Shown: piece after piece, positions 1 to 8,928 of the stretch | How the letters are laid out: each line of letters starts with the position of its first letter | Position numbering within the stretch: the first letter of the stretch is position 1 | NCBI RefSeq assembly: GCF_003412455.1 | Contig: NZ_QTJU01000004.1 | Location: forward strand, 417,710-481,709 | Length of the DNA stretch: 64,000 bases | From: Deminuibacter soli | GTDB lineage: Bacteria > Bacteroidota > Bacteroidia > Chitinophagales > Chitinophagaceae | Direction of reading: 5' to 3' | The notes under the pieces: model-generated | The model's input: the letters and a program-made list of their open reading frames with translations, nothing else | Databases searched by the model: none | What the model was told of the DNA's origin: nothing | Position numbers and translations under genes: made by a program

Positions 1-12
1 AAATTTGTAAAT

Positions 13-1263
13 ATGAAAACAGGAATAGATGCTGACCGGTTACAACTGTTATTAGAACGGATGTATACAGGTGAGTTAAACAGATCGGAAGAGCAGGAAC
101 TGAGAGAGCTGATGTTACAGCCCGGGGCGGGCAAAATTCTGTCGGCCGTGGATATAAACATGCGGTCTATTGATGAAGAGGAACGTTTTTCTGATTCTCC
201 TTTTAACAGCGATGCAGGTTTTGCTGCCTTATTTCAAAATGCGCAAAGCAAAGAGATCGCTGAGCATGCGATACATACAACTGCTAAAGTAAAAAGCATC
301 CGGGGTTTCTCATGGCTTTGGGTGGCTGCAGCTTTACTCGCGGTGCTTGTTGGTGGCCCTGCAGTGTATAAAATGTACATTCGTAAGCCTGCTGATACAG
401 TGGCTTCTGTAAAGCCTGCGCCTGTTTCTGATTTTGCACCGGGCAGTAACAAAGCCTGGCTTACTTTAGGCAACGGGTCAAAAATATTACTGGATACTGC
501 GAAAAACGGCGCCATTGCTACAGATGGTTCGAGCCAGGTAATTAAACAGCGGGATGGGCAGCTGGCCTATCAGCAGGGTAATGCCGGTGGCGCCAACACA
601 TTTAACACGCTTGAAGTGCCCAAAGGTGGTCAGTATAAGTTGACATTACCCGATGGTACACAGGTATGGCTTAATTCCGCTTCTTCACTACGGTATCCTA
701 CACAATTCGGCAATGATAACAGGGAAGTAACCTTAACAGGTGAAGCTTATTTTGAAGTGGCGCACGTAACGGCGGCGGGTAAGCGCGTTCCCTTTCATGT
801 AAAAATTACAGGCGCCAACGGTTTGCCGCAGGATGAAGTGGAAGTGCTGGGTACCCATTTTAATATCAAGGCTTATGCAGAAGAAGGACTGGTAAAAACT
901 TCGTTGCTGGAAGGTTCGGTTAAAGTAAACCACCAGGGCATTACCAAAGTAATCACGCCGGGTGAGCAGGCAGTGGTGAGTGCAGGTAAAAAAGATATAC
1001 GGGTAAGCGAGGAAGATATGAGTGAAGTAACCGCATGGAAGCAGGGTATGTTTGCTTTCAATGAAACACCGATACAGGAAATCATGGCCCAGGTAGGGCG
1101 CTGGTATAATGTAGAGGTAGAGTTTCAGGCGCCGGTATCGTTGGATTTTACCGGTACTTTAAATCGAGATTTGCCGGTATCCCGCTTGCTCCATTTGCTT
1201 GATTTGACAGGTAAGGTAAAATTTACGCTGGTGGAAGGAAAGGTAATTGTTACACCGTTATAA
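13..1263 (+). CDS. FecR family anti-sigma factor
   Basis: This is a membrane-bound anti-sigma factor that normally holds an ECF sigma factor and releases it when a TonB-dependent receptor signals. The 416 residues show a cytoplasmic N-terminal region, one membrane segment at about 98-119, a FecR domain from about 199 (EVPKGGQYKLTLPDGTQVWL, then LTGEAYFEV) and a C-terminal DUF4974-like region from about 345 (TPIQEIMAQVGRWYNVEV). The start is the first ATG, close to the window edge, so the partner sigma gene is presumably just outside. The SusC at 2013 carries the matching STN signalling domain, so this pair probably controls the downstream SusCD-TlpA genes (inference). Confidence 0.93.
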   Translation: MKTGIDADRLQLLLERMYTGELNRSEEQELRELMLQPGAGKILSAVDINMRSIDEEERFSDSPFNSDAGFAALFQNAQSKEIAEHAIHTTAKVKSIRGFSWLWVAAALLAVLVGGPAVYKMYIRKPADTVASVKPAPVSDFAPGSNKAWLTLGNGSKILLDTAKNGAIATDGSSQVIKQRDGQLAYQQGNAGGANTFNTLEVPKGGQYKLTLPDGTQVWLNSASSLRYPTQFGNDNREVTLTGEAYFEVAHVTAAGKRVPFHVKITGANGLPQDEVEVLGTHFNIKAYAEEGLVKTSLLEGSVKVNHQGITKVITPGEQAVVSAGKKDIRVSEEDMSEVTAWKQGMFAFNETPIQEIMAQVGRWYNVEVEFQAPVSLDFTGTLNRDLPVSRLLHLLDLTGKVKFTLVEGKVIVTPL

Positions 1264-1305
1264 AACTGATCATGGATTCCCTTTTATTTCATTCAAATAA
1301 AATGT

Positions 1306-1770
1306 ATGAAGCACATTTTTGCCCTAACGATTGCTGCAACGATGGCGTTTGTATCGGTGCGGGCGCAGGATCCTGTTCAATGGCAGTATACCGCGCGTAA
1401 AGTGGATGCTGTTACCTGGGAAATTCATTTAACAGCAACCATACAGGCCGGCTGGCACGTATATGCACAGCACCAGCCCAAAGATGCAATTGCTTCACCT
1501 ACTGCTATTCATTTTGCCAGTAACCCGCTGGTAAAGCTGGAAGGCGCTATTAAAGAAATTGGCCAGTTACAGCACGAAAAAATTGAAGCGCTCGATATTA
1601 CACAGCTGCAGTACGAAAACCAGGTAGATTTTGTACAGCGTGTGAAAGTGAAAACTGCAGGCAATGCTGCTGTAAAAACAAATATCACAGGCCAGGTGAA
1701 TTTTCAAACATGTACAGAAACCTCCTGTTTGCCCCCTGAGACAAAAAGTTTCAGCGTTAAACTGCAGTAG
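1306..1770 (+). CDS. Periplasmic DsbD-alpha-like (DsbD N-terminal domain) protein
   Basis: A 154-residue exported protein with a signal peptide ending near AQDP (residue 20). The rest looks like a free-standing N-terminal domain of the thiol reductase DsbD: an early TIQAGWHVYAQ segment and a late C136-x4-C141-LPP pair matching the catalytic cysteine pair of DsbD alpha. It lacks the membrane and thioredoxin domains of full DsbD, so it would pass electrons or isomerise disulfides only with a partner. It lies 42 bp after FecR and before a SusC, an odd place for it. The TlpA-like protein at 6835 and the CxC membrane protein at 11570 are the obvious partners (inference). Confidence 0.82.
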   Translation: MKHIFALTIAATMAFVSVRAQDPVQWQYTARKVDAVTWEIHLTATIQAGWHVYAQHQPKDAIASPTAIHFASNPLVKLEGAIKEIGQLQHEKIEALDITQLQYENQVDFVQRVKVKTAGNAAVKTNITGQVNFQTCTETSCLPPETKSFSVKLQ

Positions 1771-2012
1771 TACAGCAATAAACTGTGGTGGTGTGCTTCT
1801 GTAGGGTGCTTATTCGTTCGGGTTCAATTTAATTCCTTCCTTGTTTCTTCCATTTTCATGAAAAGCCAGTCATTGCTGCTATTTGAAAGATCTCATTCAA
1901 AATTAATTTAATCAAAAAATTTACTTGTAGCAGGGTGTGTGCCGCATAGTTGCGGTGCAGCTGCCTGCGCATATACATACCTTTTATTGTTAACAACCAA
2001 ACACTGCTAAAC

Positions 2013-5000
2013 ATGCAATCCTTTGCTCACTGCAAAACGGGGAAACCGGTTGGTTCCGTTTTGTTCAAAACATTCCGGGTTATACCATGTGTACTTGTTT
2101 TACTGATGTTACTGGGCATAGACGCCAATGCACGACTATTCGGGCAGCGCATTACACTGTCGCTGCAGCAGGTGAGTATGCCCAAAGTGTTTAAATCTAT
2201 TGAGGCACAAACGCCTTATCGTTTTTTGTACGTCAGCGACCTTATTGACAAAAACAAGCTGGTGAACATTGATGTGCACGACAGGGAACTGGAAGATGTG
2301 CTGGCCATATTGTTTGACCATACCCCCATTACCTATGCACTGGACGGCTATATAGTAGTGCTGCGCAACAAGTACGCGCCAAAGAAACCGGATACAAAAG
2401 TGAACTCATTATTGCCGCCTTCGCCGGTGGAGTTTTTTAATAGATACAACGAGCCGGATGAGATAAAGGGGATAGTAGTGAGTGATAAGGGGGAGCCTAT
2501 ACCGGGAGCGACAGTATTAATCAAAGGTTCAAAACGTGCTACCTCTACCAAGGCAGACGGCACCTTTACATTTGTAGGTGAAAATGCCCGAAACGCAACA
2601 CTGTCCGTTTCCTGTATCGGGTTTATAGGCAAAGATGTAAATATGGAAGGCAACCGGACTGTTGTAATTACATTGAAGGGAACGTCTAATATGCTGGATG
2701 AGATGGTGGTGAAGGGCTACTATGTAACAACCAACCGGATGAATACAGGAAATGTGAGCACCGTAAAAGGAGAGGATATAGCAAAGCAGCCGGTAATGGA
2801 TCCCCTGTCTGCCATGCAGGGGCGGGTAGCAGGATTAGAAATAGACAAGGTGAATGGCCCTTATTCTGGGGCATTAATGACGGTGTATATACGTGGTAGA
2901 AACTCTATTGCCAGTCGCCTGGAACCGTTGTATTTGATAGACGGGGTTCCGTTTCCTGTGACAACAACTGCGATCGGCACCGGTGCTGCCGCGATAAATC
3001 CGTTAAACAACATCAGTATGAGTGATATAGAGAGTATTGAAGTGCTGAAGGATGCCGATGCAACTGCTATTTATGGTTCCCGGGGAGCAAACGGTGTTAT
3101 TCTGATTACGACTAAAAAGGGAAAGGGAGGCGCGTTACGGTTAAATGTTGAAGTGAATACAGGAGGCACTTCTCCTGCACGTTATGCGAAATTGCTGAAC
3201 ACACAACAGTATTTGGCTATGCGGCATGAGGCATTCAATAATGATGGTAAAACTCCGGGGATAAAAGATTATGATATTAATGGTGTCTGGGATACAACCC
3301 GGTATACTGATTGGCAAAAAATGTTGATTGGAAACACCGTGCACCATACAGATGCACATGCAAGTTTATCAGGTGGAAGCGCTGGCACGCAGTTTATAGT
3401 GAATGCCAGTTACTCAAAGGATGGAACTCCTTTACCTGGCGATTTCCCTAACAGTAAAGGAGCCGTTTCCATGAATTTGTCACATTTTTCTACTGATCAG
3501 CGTTTTCGTATGAGCATAGGAGCTTCCTATATGAACAACCTGATTATTTTACCGCAAAATGATCCGAGTTATTTAATTTTATTACCGCCCGATGCCCCGG
3601 CGGTTTATGATAAAAGTGAAAATCTGAACTGGCAAAACAGTACATTTATCAATCCCTTTGCCCGGATACTTGCTACCAGTAAAACGGTTACAGATAACCT
3701 TCTTTCCAATGCCAGTTTAAGCTACCGCATATTGCCGGGATTAGAGGCAAAAGCAGGTTTAGGCTATACTTATATACAAAGTACACAGTCGAATATTACA
3801 CCACTGCAGTCTTTGCCGCCATCTGCCGGTACTGATCCAACGCTTCGTGTTACAGATTATGGAAGCCGCATTACCAAAACCTGGCTGATAGAACCACAAT
3901 TGCGGTATTTCAAAAAAATTGGCAATCATTCAGTAGATGTATTGGGCGGATTGACCTTTCAACAAACCAGCACGGCCGATAATTTGGCATCAGGTTACGG
4001 GTACGTCAGTGATGCATTATTGGGTACGCTATCGGGCGCATCTGTTATTTCCGGGGTTGCGCAGCTGAGTACGTTATATAGATATAATGCTGTTTTCACC
4101 CGTATTGGTTATAATTACAAGGAGAAATATTTGCTGAATTTAACTGCGCGCCGCGACGGTAGCAGCAGGTTTGGACCAGGAAGGCAGTTTGGCAATTTCG
4201 GCGCAATAGGCGGGGCCTGGATTTTTTCAAATGAGAAATTCTTCGGTAATAAAAAAGCAGCTTTTAGCTTTGGCAAACTTAGACTAAGCTACGGTACCAC
4301 GGGTAATGATGGAATTAGCGATTATAAATATCTGAGCAGATATACGTCACTGACCATTTCTTATCAGGGAGTAAAAGGGTTATATCCAACTAGTCTTTTT
4401 AACCCAGACTATAGCTGGGAGGTGAATAAGAAATTTGAAGTGGGAACAGAACTAGGATTTGTTAAAGACAGGATTTTATTTTCAGCCAGTTATTTTAGCA
4501 ATAGATCAGGCAACCAGCTGATTGGTTATAATCTTCCCAATTTTACTGGTTTTGGTTCTGTAGCCGGTAATTTTCCTGCCGTAATTCAAAATTTTGGCTG
4601 GGAGTTTACGTTGAATACAAACAATATCCGCAATAAAAAAGTTACTTGGACTACCTCGCTTAATCTTACTTCCGCAGGAAGTAAACTGGTTAGTTTCCCT
4701 GATTTGGCTAAAAGTAGCTATGCAAGTAGCTACATTATCGGCAAATCAATTCAGATTGCCAAGCGCTATCATGCAACAGGTGTAGATCCGCTTACGGGCG
4801 TGTTTACTTTTCTCGACGTAAACAAAGATGGTGCTATTAGCAAACCCGCCGATAATACTACAATCATGGAGCGTCGAAGACAATATTATGGCGGAATAAG
4901 CAATGCGCTTACCTATAAGGGGTTTCAGCTGGATGTACTTTTGCAGTTTGTAAAACAGACGGCACCTACTTATATAAATAGTTTTGGAGCGCCGGGTATG

Positions 5001-5366
5001 CTTTTCCCTGATGGCACTGCTAATCAACCACAATATGTATTAAGCAGATGGCAGAAGCCTGGCGATATAACTTCTATTCAAGCATTTACTCAAAGCGCAG
5101 CGTCAGCAGCTTATAAGGCATATATAAACGCGCAAGCCAGTGATTATGTATATGGTGATGCTTCTTATATAAGATTAAAGAATGTGTCGCTGATATACAA
5201 GTTTCCTGATAGCTGGATGCAACACATTCATATACAAAACCTGCAACTATATGTGCAAGCCCAGAATCTGCTTACAATAACAAAGTACCGTGGTGTAGAT
5301 CCGGAAACGCAAAGCTATTTTCCTGTATTGAAAACAATTACGGCAGGGATAAAATTAACTCTTTAA
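2013..5366 (+). CDS. SusC/RagA family TonB-dependent outer-membrane transporter with STN domain
   Basis: This is an outer-membrane beta-barrel that imports a large ligand with its SusD lid, powered by TonB. I chose the ATG at 2013 (1117 residues) over an upstream TTG at 1950 because it gives a clean signal peptide. Domains in order: an STN signalling domain at about 45-105, a carboxypeptidase-D-like domain at about 145-220 (GIVVSDKGEPIPGATVLIKG), the plug at about 225-345 (LYLIDGVPFP, IESIEVLKDADATAIYGSRG), then the barrel. STN domains talk to FecR/sigma pairs, which fits the FecR gene upstream. SusD follows after 20 bp. The substrate is unknown; no glycoside hydrolase or peptidase lies nearby. 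Confidence 0.95.
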   Translation: MQSFAHCKTGKPVGSVLFKTFRVIPCVLVLLMLLGIDANARLFGQRITLSLQQVSMPKVFKSIEAQTPYRFLYVSDLIDKNKLVNIDVHDRELEDVLAILFDHTPITYALDGYIVVLRNKYAPKKPDTKVNSLLPPSPVEFFNRYNEPDEIKGIVVSDKGEPIPGATVLIKGSKRATSTKADGTFTFVGENARNATLSVSCIGFIGKDVNMEGNRTVVITLKGTSNMLDEMVVKGYYVTTNRMNTGNVSTVKGEDIAKQPVMDPLSAMQGRVAGLEIDKVNGPYSGALMTVYIRGRNSIASRLEPLYLIDGVPFPVTTTAIGTGAAAINPLNNISMSDIESIEVLKDADATAIYGSRGANGVILITTKKGKGGALRLNVEVNTGGTSPARYAKLLNTQQYLAMRHEAFNNDGKTPGIKDYDINGVWDTTRYTDWQKMLIGNTVHHTDAHASLSGGSAGTQFIVNASYSKDGTPLPGDFPNSKGAVSMNLSHFSTDQRFRMSIGASYMNNLIILPQNDPSYLILLPPDAPAVYDKSENLNWQNSTFINPFARILATSKTVTDNLLSNASLSYRILPGLEAKAGLGYTYIQSTQSNITPLQSLPPSAGTDPTLRVTDYGSRITKTWLIEPQLRYFKKIGNHSVDVLGGLTFQQTSTADNLASGYGYVSDALLGTLSGASVISGVAQLSTLYRYNAVFTRIGYNYKEKYLLNLTARRDGSSRFGPGRQFGNFGAIGGAWIFSNEKFFGNKKAAFSFGKLRLSYGTTGNDGISDYKYLSRYTSLTISYQGVKGLYPTSLFNPDYSWEVNKKFEVGTELGFVKDRILFSASYFSNRSGNQLIGYNLPNFTGFGSVAGNFPAVIQNFGWEFTLNTNNIRNKKVTWTTSLNLTSAGSKLVSFPDLAKSSYASSYIIGKSIQIAKRYHATGVDPLTGVFTFLDVNKDGAISKPADNTTIMERRRQYYGGISNALTYKGFQLDVLLQFVKQTAPTYINSFGAPGMLFPDGTANQPQYVLSRWQKPGDITSIQAFTQSAASAAYKAYINAQASDYVYGDASYIRLKNVSLIYKFPDSWMQHIHIQNLQLYVQAQNLLTITKYRGVDPETQSYFPVLKTITAGIKLTL

Positions 5367-5386
5367 GTGCTTGAAAACTTAATTAT

Positions 5387-6811
5387 ATGTACACTATTAT
5401 GCAAATTTTACGCTATAGATTGTTTGCTTCGGCATTGATTATGCTATCTGCTATCGCCGGTTGCAAGAAATTTGTGACAGTTCCCCCCCCCGCAGGAAAC
5501 CTTGTTTCTCCGGTAGTATTTGTTGACCAGGCTACTGCTGTCGCTGCACAAATAGCGATATATACAGATATTGAAAACAAAACAGCTCCTTATTACACCT
5601 CCCTGCTTGCTGGTTTGGCAGCAGATGAGCTAACTAGTTTTTCTGCAGATCCATTTTTGTCGGGCTGTTACACGAATTCACTGATCGCATTAACCCAAAA
5701 TGTAAGTGATATATGGACGATTTCCTTTAATAGTATTTACCGGGCCAATGCTGTGCTTGAAGGAGTTGGAAAATCTACTACGCTTAGTCCGTTTATAGTG
5801 AAACAATTGATGGGTGAAGCAAAATTTATCCGTGCCTACTTATATTTCAACCTGGTTAATTTTTATGGTGATATTCCATTGCTGCTTAGCACCGATTATA
5901 CTTCAAACAGGTTGGCAGCTCGAACGCCTGCTTCGAAAGTATACGACCAGATTGTTACTGATCTGAAGGACGCAGAAACTAACCTTAGCAATAGTTATCT
6001 GAATGCAACGGATACATTGGCGTCTTCAGAAAGGGTTCGTCCGAATAAAGCAACAGCATCTGCTATGTTGGCGAGGGTTTATCTTTTTCAGAAAGATTGG
6101 GCAAATGCAGCCGCTGAAGCAAGTGCAGTAATCAATCAGTCAACGGTTTATAGTCTCAATAGTGATTTGAACAGTGTTTTTCTGAGGGCAAATAACAAGG
6201 AAGCCATCTTCCAGATACAGGCTGTTAAGCCGACTATTAATTCTGTAATGGGGGCCAATTTCGTCTTGCTGTCTACGCCATCTGCTGGAACCAGTAACTG
6301 CACCACTATCAGCAAGCAATTACTCAATAGCTTTGAGACCGGCGATAAGAGAAAGCAAGCATGGGTAGGTAGCGTAAGCGTTGGCGCCAATACGTATAAT
6401 TTTCCCAATAAGTATAAAATTAAAGCGAGTGCCACCATTACAGAATACACAACCGTTTTGCGCTTGGCTGAACAGTATCTTATACTGGCCGAAGCCAATG
6501 CGCAAATGGGAGATACAAAAGGGGCACTCAGCAACTTAAATATTGTACGCAAACGGGCAGGGCTTGCTGATTTTTCTGCACAAGGAAAAGATTCTGTACT
6601 GGCAGCCATTCAGCACGAACGGCAGATAGAGCTATTTGCCGAAGGTGCATTTAGATGGTTTGATTTAAAAAGAACTAATACGGCAGATAGCATAATGGCA
6701 GTGGTTACACCGTTAAAGGGTGGAAAATGGAATAATACTGCTCAACTTTTTCCTATACCGCAAATAGAGCGGGACGCAGATCCCCTGTTATCGCAAAACC
6801 CGGGTTACTAA
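5387..6811 (+). CDS. RagB/SusD family surface lipoprotein
   Basis: This is the substrate-binding lid of the SusC upstream. A lipoprotein signal (MLSAIAGC, lipid on Cys) is followed by the usual SusD helical repeats and C-terminal region (LAEQYLILAEANAQMGD, IVRKRAGL, ERQIELFAEGAFRWFDLKR). An alternative ATG at 5399 gives a more typical signal length and may be the true start. The 474-residue length is normal. Only 20 bp separate it from SusC, so the two are co-transcribed. A run of nine C bases at 5483-5491, just after the lipid cysteine, encodes three prolines and could slip out of frame. Confidence 0.95.
   Translation: MYTIMQILRYRLFASALIMLSAIAGCKKFVTVPPPAGNLVSPVVFVDQATAVAAQIAIYTDIENKTAPYYTSLLAGLAADELTSFSADPFLSGCYTNSLIALTQNVSDIWTISFNSIYRANAVLEGVGKSTTLSPFIVKQLMGEAKFIRAYLYFNLVNFYGDIPLLLSTDYTSNRLAARTPASKVYDQIVTDLKDAETNLSNSYLNATDTLASSERVRPNKATASAMLARVYLFQKDWANAAAEASAVINQSTVYSLNSDLNSVFLRANNKEAIFQIQAVKPTINSVMGANFVLLSTPSAGTSNCTTISKQLLNSFETGDKRKQAWVGSVSVGANTYNFPNKYKIKASATITEYTTVLRLAEQYLILAEANAQMGDTKGALSNLNIVRKRAGLADFSAQGKDSVLAAIQHERQIELFAEGAFRWFDLKRTNTADSIMAVVTPLKGGKWNNTAQLFPIPQIERDADPLLSQNPGY
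5483..5491 (+). repeat. C9 homopolymer inside susD coding region
   Basis: Nine consecutive C bases lie early in the SusD gene (codons for V-P-P-P-A) shortly after the lipidation cysteine. Poly-C or poly-G tracts of this length near the 5' end of surface-protein genes are classic slipped-strand sites. In this sequence the tract is in frame, so the gene is on. Confidence 0.85.
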
Positions 6812-6834
6812 TCATATTCATTCAGATAATTATA

Positions 6835-8157
6835 ATGTTGCATTCTATGAAACTAATTTTGCTTTCTGTTGTCTGCTTTTTCTGCTTCAATTGCTACGCC
6901 GGTAAAAATGAAGATCCCGCTTATCCTGTTGTAGGAAAGCGGTGCCCTGATTTTTTATTTACAGATATTGTTAATTATCCTAAGAAAAGACTTACGCTTG
7001 ACGATTTTAAGGGTAAATGGCTAGTGTTAGATCTGTGGACAATTTTTTGTGGTGGGTGTATTGAATCGTTTCCCCATATGAATGCGTACCAAAAAGAATT
7101 TGCGGGGCAGGTTCAAGTGTTGATGGTGGGTAAATTAGATGCGAACGCGAAAGCAAAATGGATCTTTAAAAAATCGACGGACAAATACAACCTGCAGTTA
7201 GCCTGTGCATTTGATTCCAGCCTTTTTGCCCGATTTGATATCCGGGAGGTGCCGTACACAGTTGTTGTTGATCCTGACGGGATAGTAAAAGGAATAGGAG
7301 GGGGCATTGATAGGAATCAGATAGCAGCTTATCTACGTGGCGAATCCCCCGTTTTATTCAAAGCTGTACGGGCGCATGAAATAAGATTTCCCACGGCATA
7401 TAATCCTTCTGCGCCTTTTCTTATTCACGGTAACGGCGGCGCAGACACTGGTTATTTGTACAGGTCTGTCCTAACTATGTACGCAGACAGTGTAACCTTT
7501 AGATATCCACACCATATTGCTGAATTTAAACCTGCGCTTAGAAAGTTTGAAGTGCTTGGTGCGGACCTAAAGGACTTGTATAAATATGCTTACCTGGGAC
7601 GTGCAGGCTGGGATATAGAAGACACCGGATTTTATGGGAAAGTTGCTTACCAACCGATATTGGATATTAAAGATTCTGAGAATTTTATTGGTGATAAAGT
7701 GTATAAAAAAAATTTATACTGTTACAGTCTAACTGTTCCGAGAGATAAAGTAAAAGATAGCTTTCTGATGCGGAAGATGCAATATGATTTAATGGGTTAT
7801 TTTGGCTATAAGGCAAGTGTAGTCGAAAGAATGGTGAATTGCTGGACTCTGGTAGTTGATGATTCAGTAAAAATGAGAGCCAGCCTTACCAATAAACCGC
7901 ATGGCATAGAGAAACTGAGTGAATATGGTTATGCTGCGAACCTCTCCATGAAAGACCTGATGTCTAATTTGGTTATTATGAATAGTCGATGGCCCGATCC
8001 CCCATTTGTTGATGAAACAGGTATAACCAGTAATATTCGCTTGGTATTTGACAGCGGCTGGGATGATTTTTCGGATGCCCAGAGAGCGCTTGCCAAAAGC
8101 GGGTTAAAGCTGGCATTGACCAAAAAGAGGATGAAAGTACTACTGATTCAGGATTGA
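6835..8157 (+). CDS. TlpA-like thioredoxin protein with DUF3738-like C-terminal half
   Basis: An exported thiol-redox protein of 440 residues. The signal peptide ends near YAGK; a second ATG at 6847 is an equally good start. Residues of about 35-185 form a TlpA/thioredoxin fold with the active site W-T-I-F-C72-G-G-C75 and the cis-proline region VPYTVVVDPDG. The remaining 250 residues resemble the DUF3738/soil-Acidobacteria family (DPPFVDETGI, then an alternating C-terminal end KRMKVLLIQ); this second assignment is from memory of the pattern. It lies 24 bp after SusD, so it belongs to the same operon and probably acts on cysteines of a secreted partner. Confidence 0.85.
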   Translation: MLHSMKLILLSVVCFFCFNCYAGKNEDPAYPVVGKRCPDFLFTDIVNYPKKRLTLDDFKGKWLVLDLWTIFCGGCIESFPHMNAYQKEFAGQVQVLMVGKLDANAKAKWIFKKSTDKYNLQLACAFDSSLFARFDIREVPYTVVVDPDGIVKGIGGGIDRNQIAAYLRGESPVLFKAVRAHEIRFPTAYNPSAPFLIHGNGGADTGYLYRSVLTMYADSVTFRYPHHIAEFKPALRKFEVLGADLKDLYKYAYLGRAGWDIEDTGFYGKVAYQPILDIKDSENFIGDKVYKKNLYCYSLTVPRDKVKDSFLMRKMQYDLMGYFGYKASVVERMVNCWTLVVDDSVKMRASLTNKPHGIEKLSEYGYAANLSMKDLMSNLVIMNSRWPDPPFVDETGITSNIRLVFDSGWDDFSDAQRALAKSGLKLALTKKRMKVLLIQD

Positions 8158-8181
8158 TAAAATGCATAGCCATAGCCTTTT

Positions 8182-8450
8182 TTACCATTTGAAAGCGGTT
8201 TCTAAAAGATAGGGGTTACTAAACGTAAAGTAATATACTTTAACATGATTGACGCCAAAGGTTGTTAAGTAGGTGCATGTAGAGTCTAGCCACCTGGTTG
8301 TGCAATTAACAAAGGGAATTTACGTATAACACCAACAGTATTGATCGAATACATAAAATTGTAATTCTTTTTTGTTTAGTGCTTTTGTAGAAAAAGCTGC
8401 AACAATAGAGAGTATAAAGACTGAAATACTCAAAAAATGTTTTTTTTCAT
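8182..8450 (-). pseudogene. Decayed second copy of the small secreted two-cysteine peptide gene
   Basis: I found this by hand translation; it has no intact reading frame. Reading leftwards from an ATG at 8450, a run of eight A bases puts the start out of frame. With the frame corrected the product begins KKHFLSISVFILSIVAAFST (a signal peptide), meets an in-frame TAA at 8320-8322, and continues with NCTTRWLDSTCTYLTTFGVN and HVKVYYFTFSNP before a stop at 8182. The intact neighbour at 8529 has ECAPTPGLQCTYLTAGGINH and AKVYYATSDNP in the same places, including both cysteines eight apart. Length (269 bp against 264) and orientation also match. It is a tandem duplicate that has lost function, unless the A tract varies in length. 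Confidence 0.8.
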
Positions 8451-8484
8451 AAGTGCAGGTTTAGCTAAAATAAGGAGTAAATTA

Positions 8485-8517
8485 ACACGTCCCATTGTAT
8501 AGAACAACAGGACGTGT
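8485..8517 (-). terminator. Hairpin after the small secreted peptide gene
   Basis: ACACGTCC at 8485-8492 pairs with GGACGTGT at 8510-8517. On the minus strand the hairpin comes 12 bases after the stop of the peptide gene at 8529 and is followed by an AT-rich stretch, as expected for a terminator or transcript-stabilising stem. Confidence 0.6.
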
Positions 8518-8528
8518 CAATTACGCTT

Positions 8529-8792
8529 CTATTCTGGTTTTTTGGAAGCTGTTACGTAGATGTTTGGATTATCACTAGTAGCGTAGTAAACTTTAGCGTG
8601 ATTTATACCACCTGCAGTCAGGTAGGTACATTGAAGGCCTGGTGTTGGAGCGCACTCTACTGCAGGCACTAACAAATAACCGGCAGCTGTGCGAATGAAA
8701 TAGCTTACTGTGCCGGCTTTTTTAGTAGCAAAAGCAGCGGCACCAGCCAGTAACAGCGCAGCAGCGCTCAAAAAGATTTTAGATTTGTTCAT
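8529..8792 (-). CDS. Small secreted two-cysteine peptide (DUF6520-like)
   Basis: An 87-residue product with a clear Sec signal peptide (MNKSKIFLSAAALLLAGAAA, cleavage after AFA near residue 22) and a mature part of about 65 residues. It carries just two cysteines, C47 and C55, in ECAPTPGLQC, followed by a tyrosine-rich stretch. Size, signal and C-x7-C spacing match the small Bacteroidota family known as DUF6520, whose role is unknown (family recall, not searched). It lies 136 bp downstream of the LanKC-like gene on the same strand and has a decayed twin at 8182. It may be the partner or substrate of the redox proteins here. A LanKC substrate would have to be modified before export, which the Sec signal makes uncertain. 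Confidence 0.78.
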   Translation of the reverse strand: MNKSKIFLSAAALLLAGAAAFATKKAGTVSYFIRTAAGYLLVPAVECAPTPGLQCTYLTAGGINHAKVYYATSDNPNIYVTASKKPE

Positions 8793-8885
8793 AAAGTGTT
8801 TACTTTTTTAATCAAAAAGCAAGAAAAACTTTAGGTGTTCATATAGCTTACTCTTTTCTCCAGGTTTTCAGCATCCCCTGTTTTT

Positions 8886-8914
8886 ACCGGTTGTTTACTG
8901 CAGTAGCAACCGGT
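8886..8914 (-). other. Perfect 8-bp inverted repeat between the LanKC-like gene and the peptide gene
   Basis: ACCGGTTG at 8886-8893 and CAACCGGT at 8907-8914 form a perfect stem with a 13-base loop that itself contains CTGCAG. It sits just after the LanKC stop and before the peptide gene. It lacks a T tract on the minus strand, so it could be a processing site, attenuator or operator. Confidence 0.5.
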
Positions 8915-8928
8915 TGTGTATACATATT

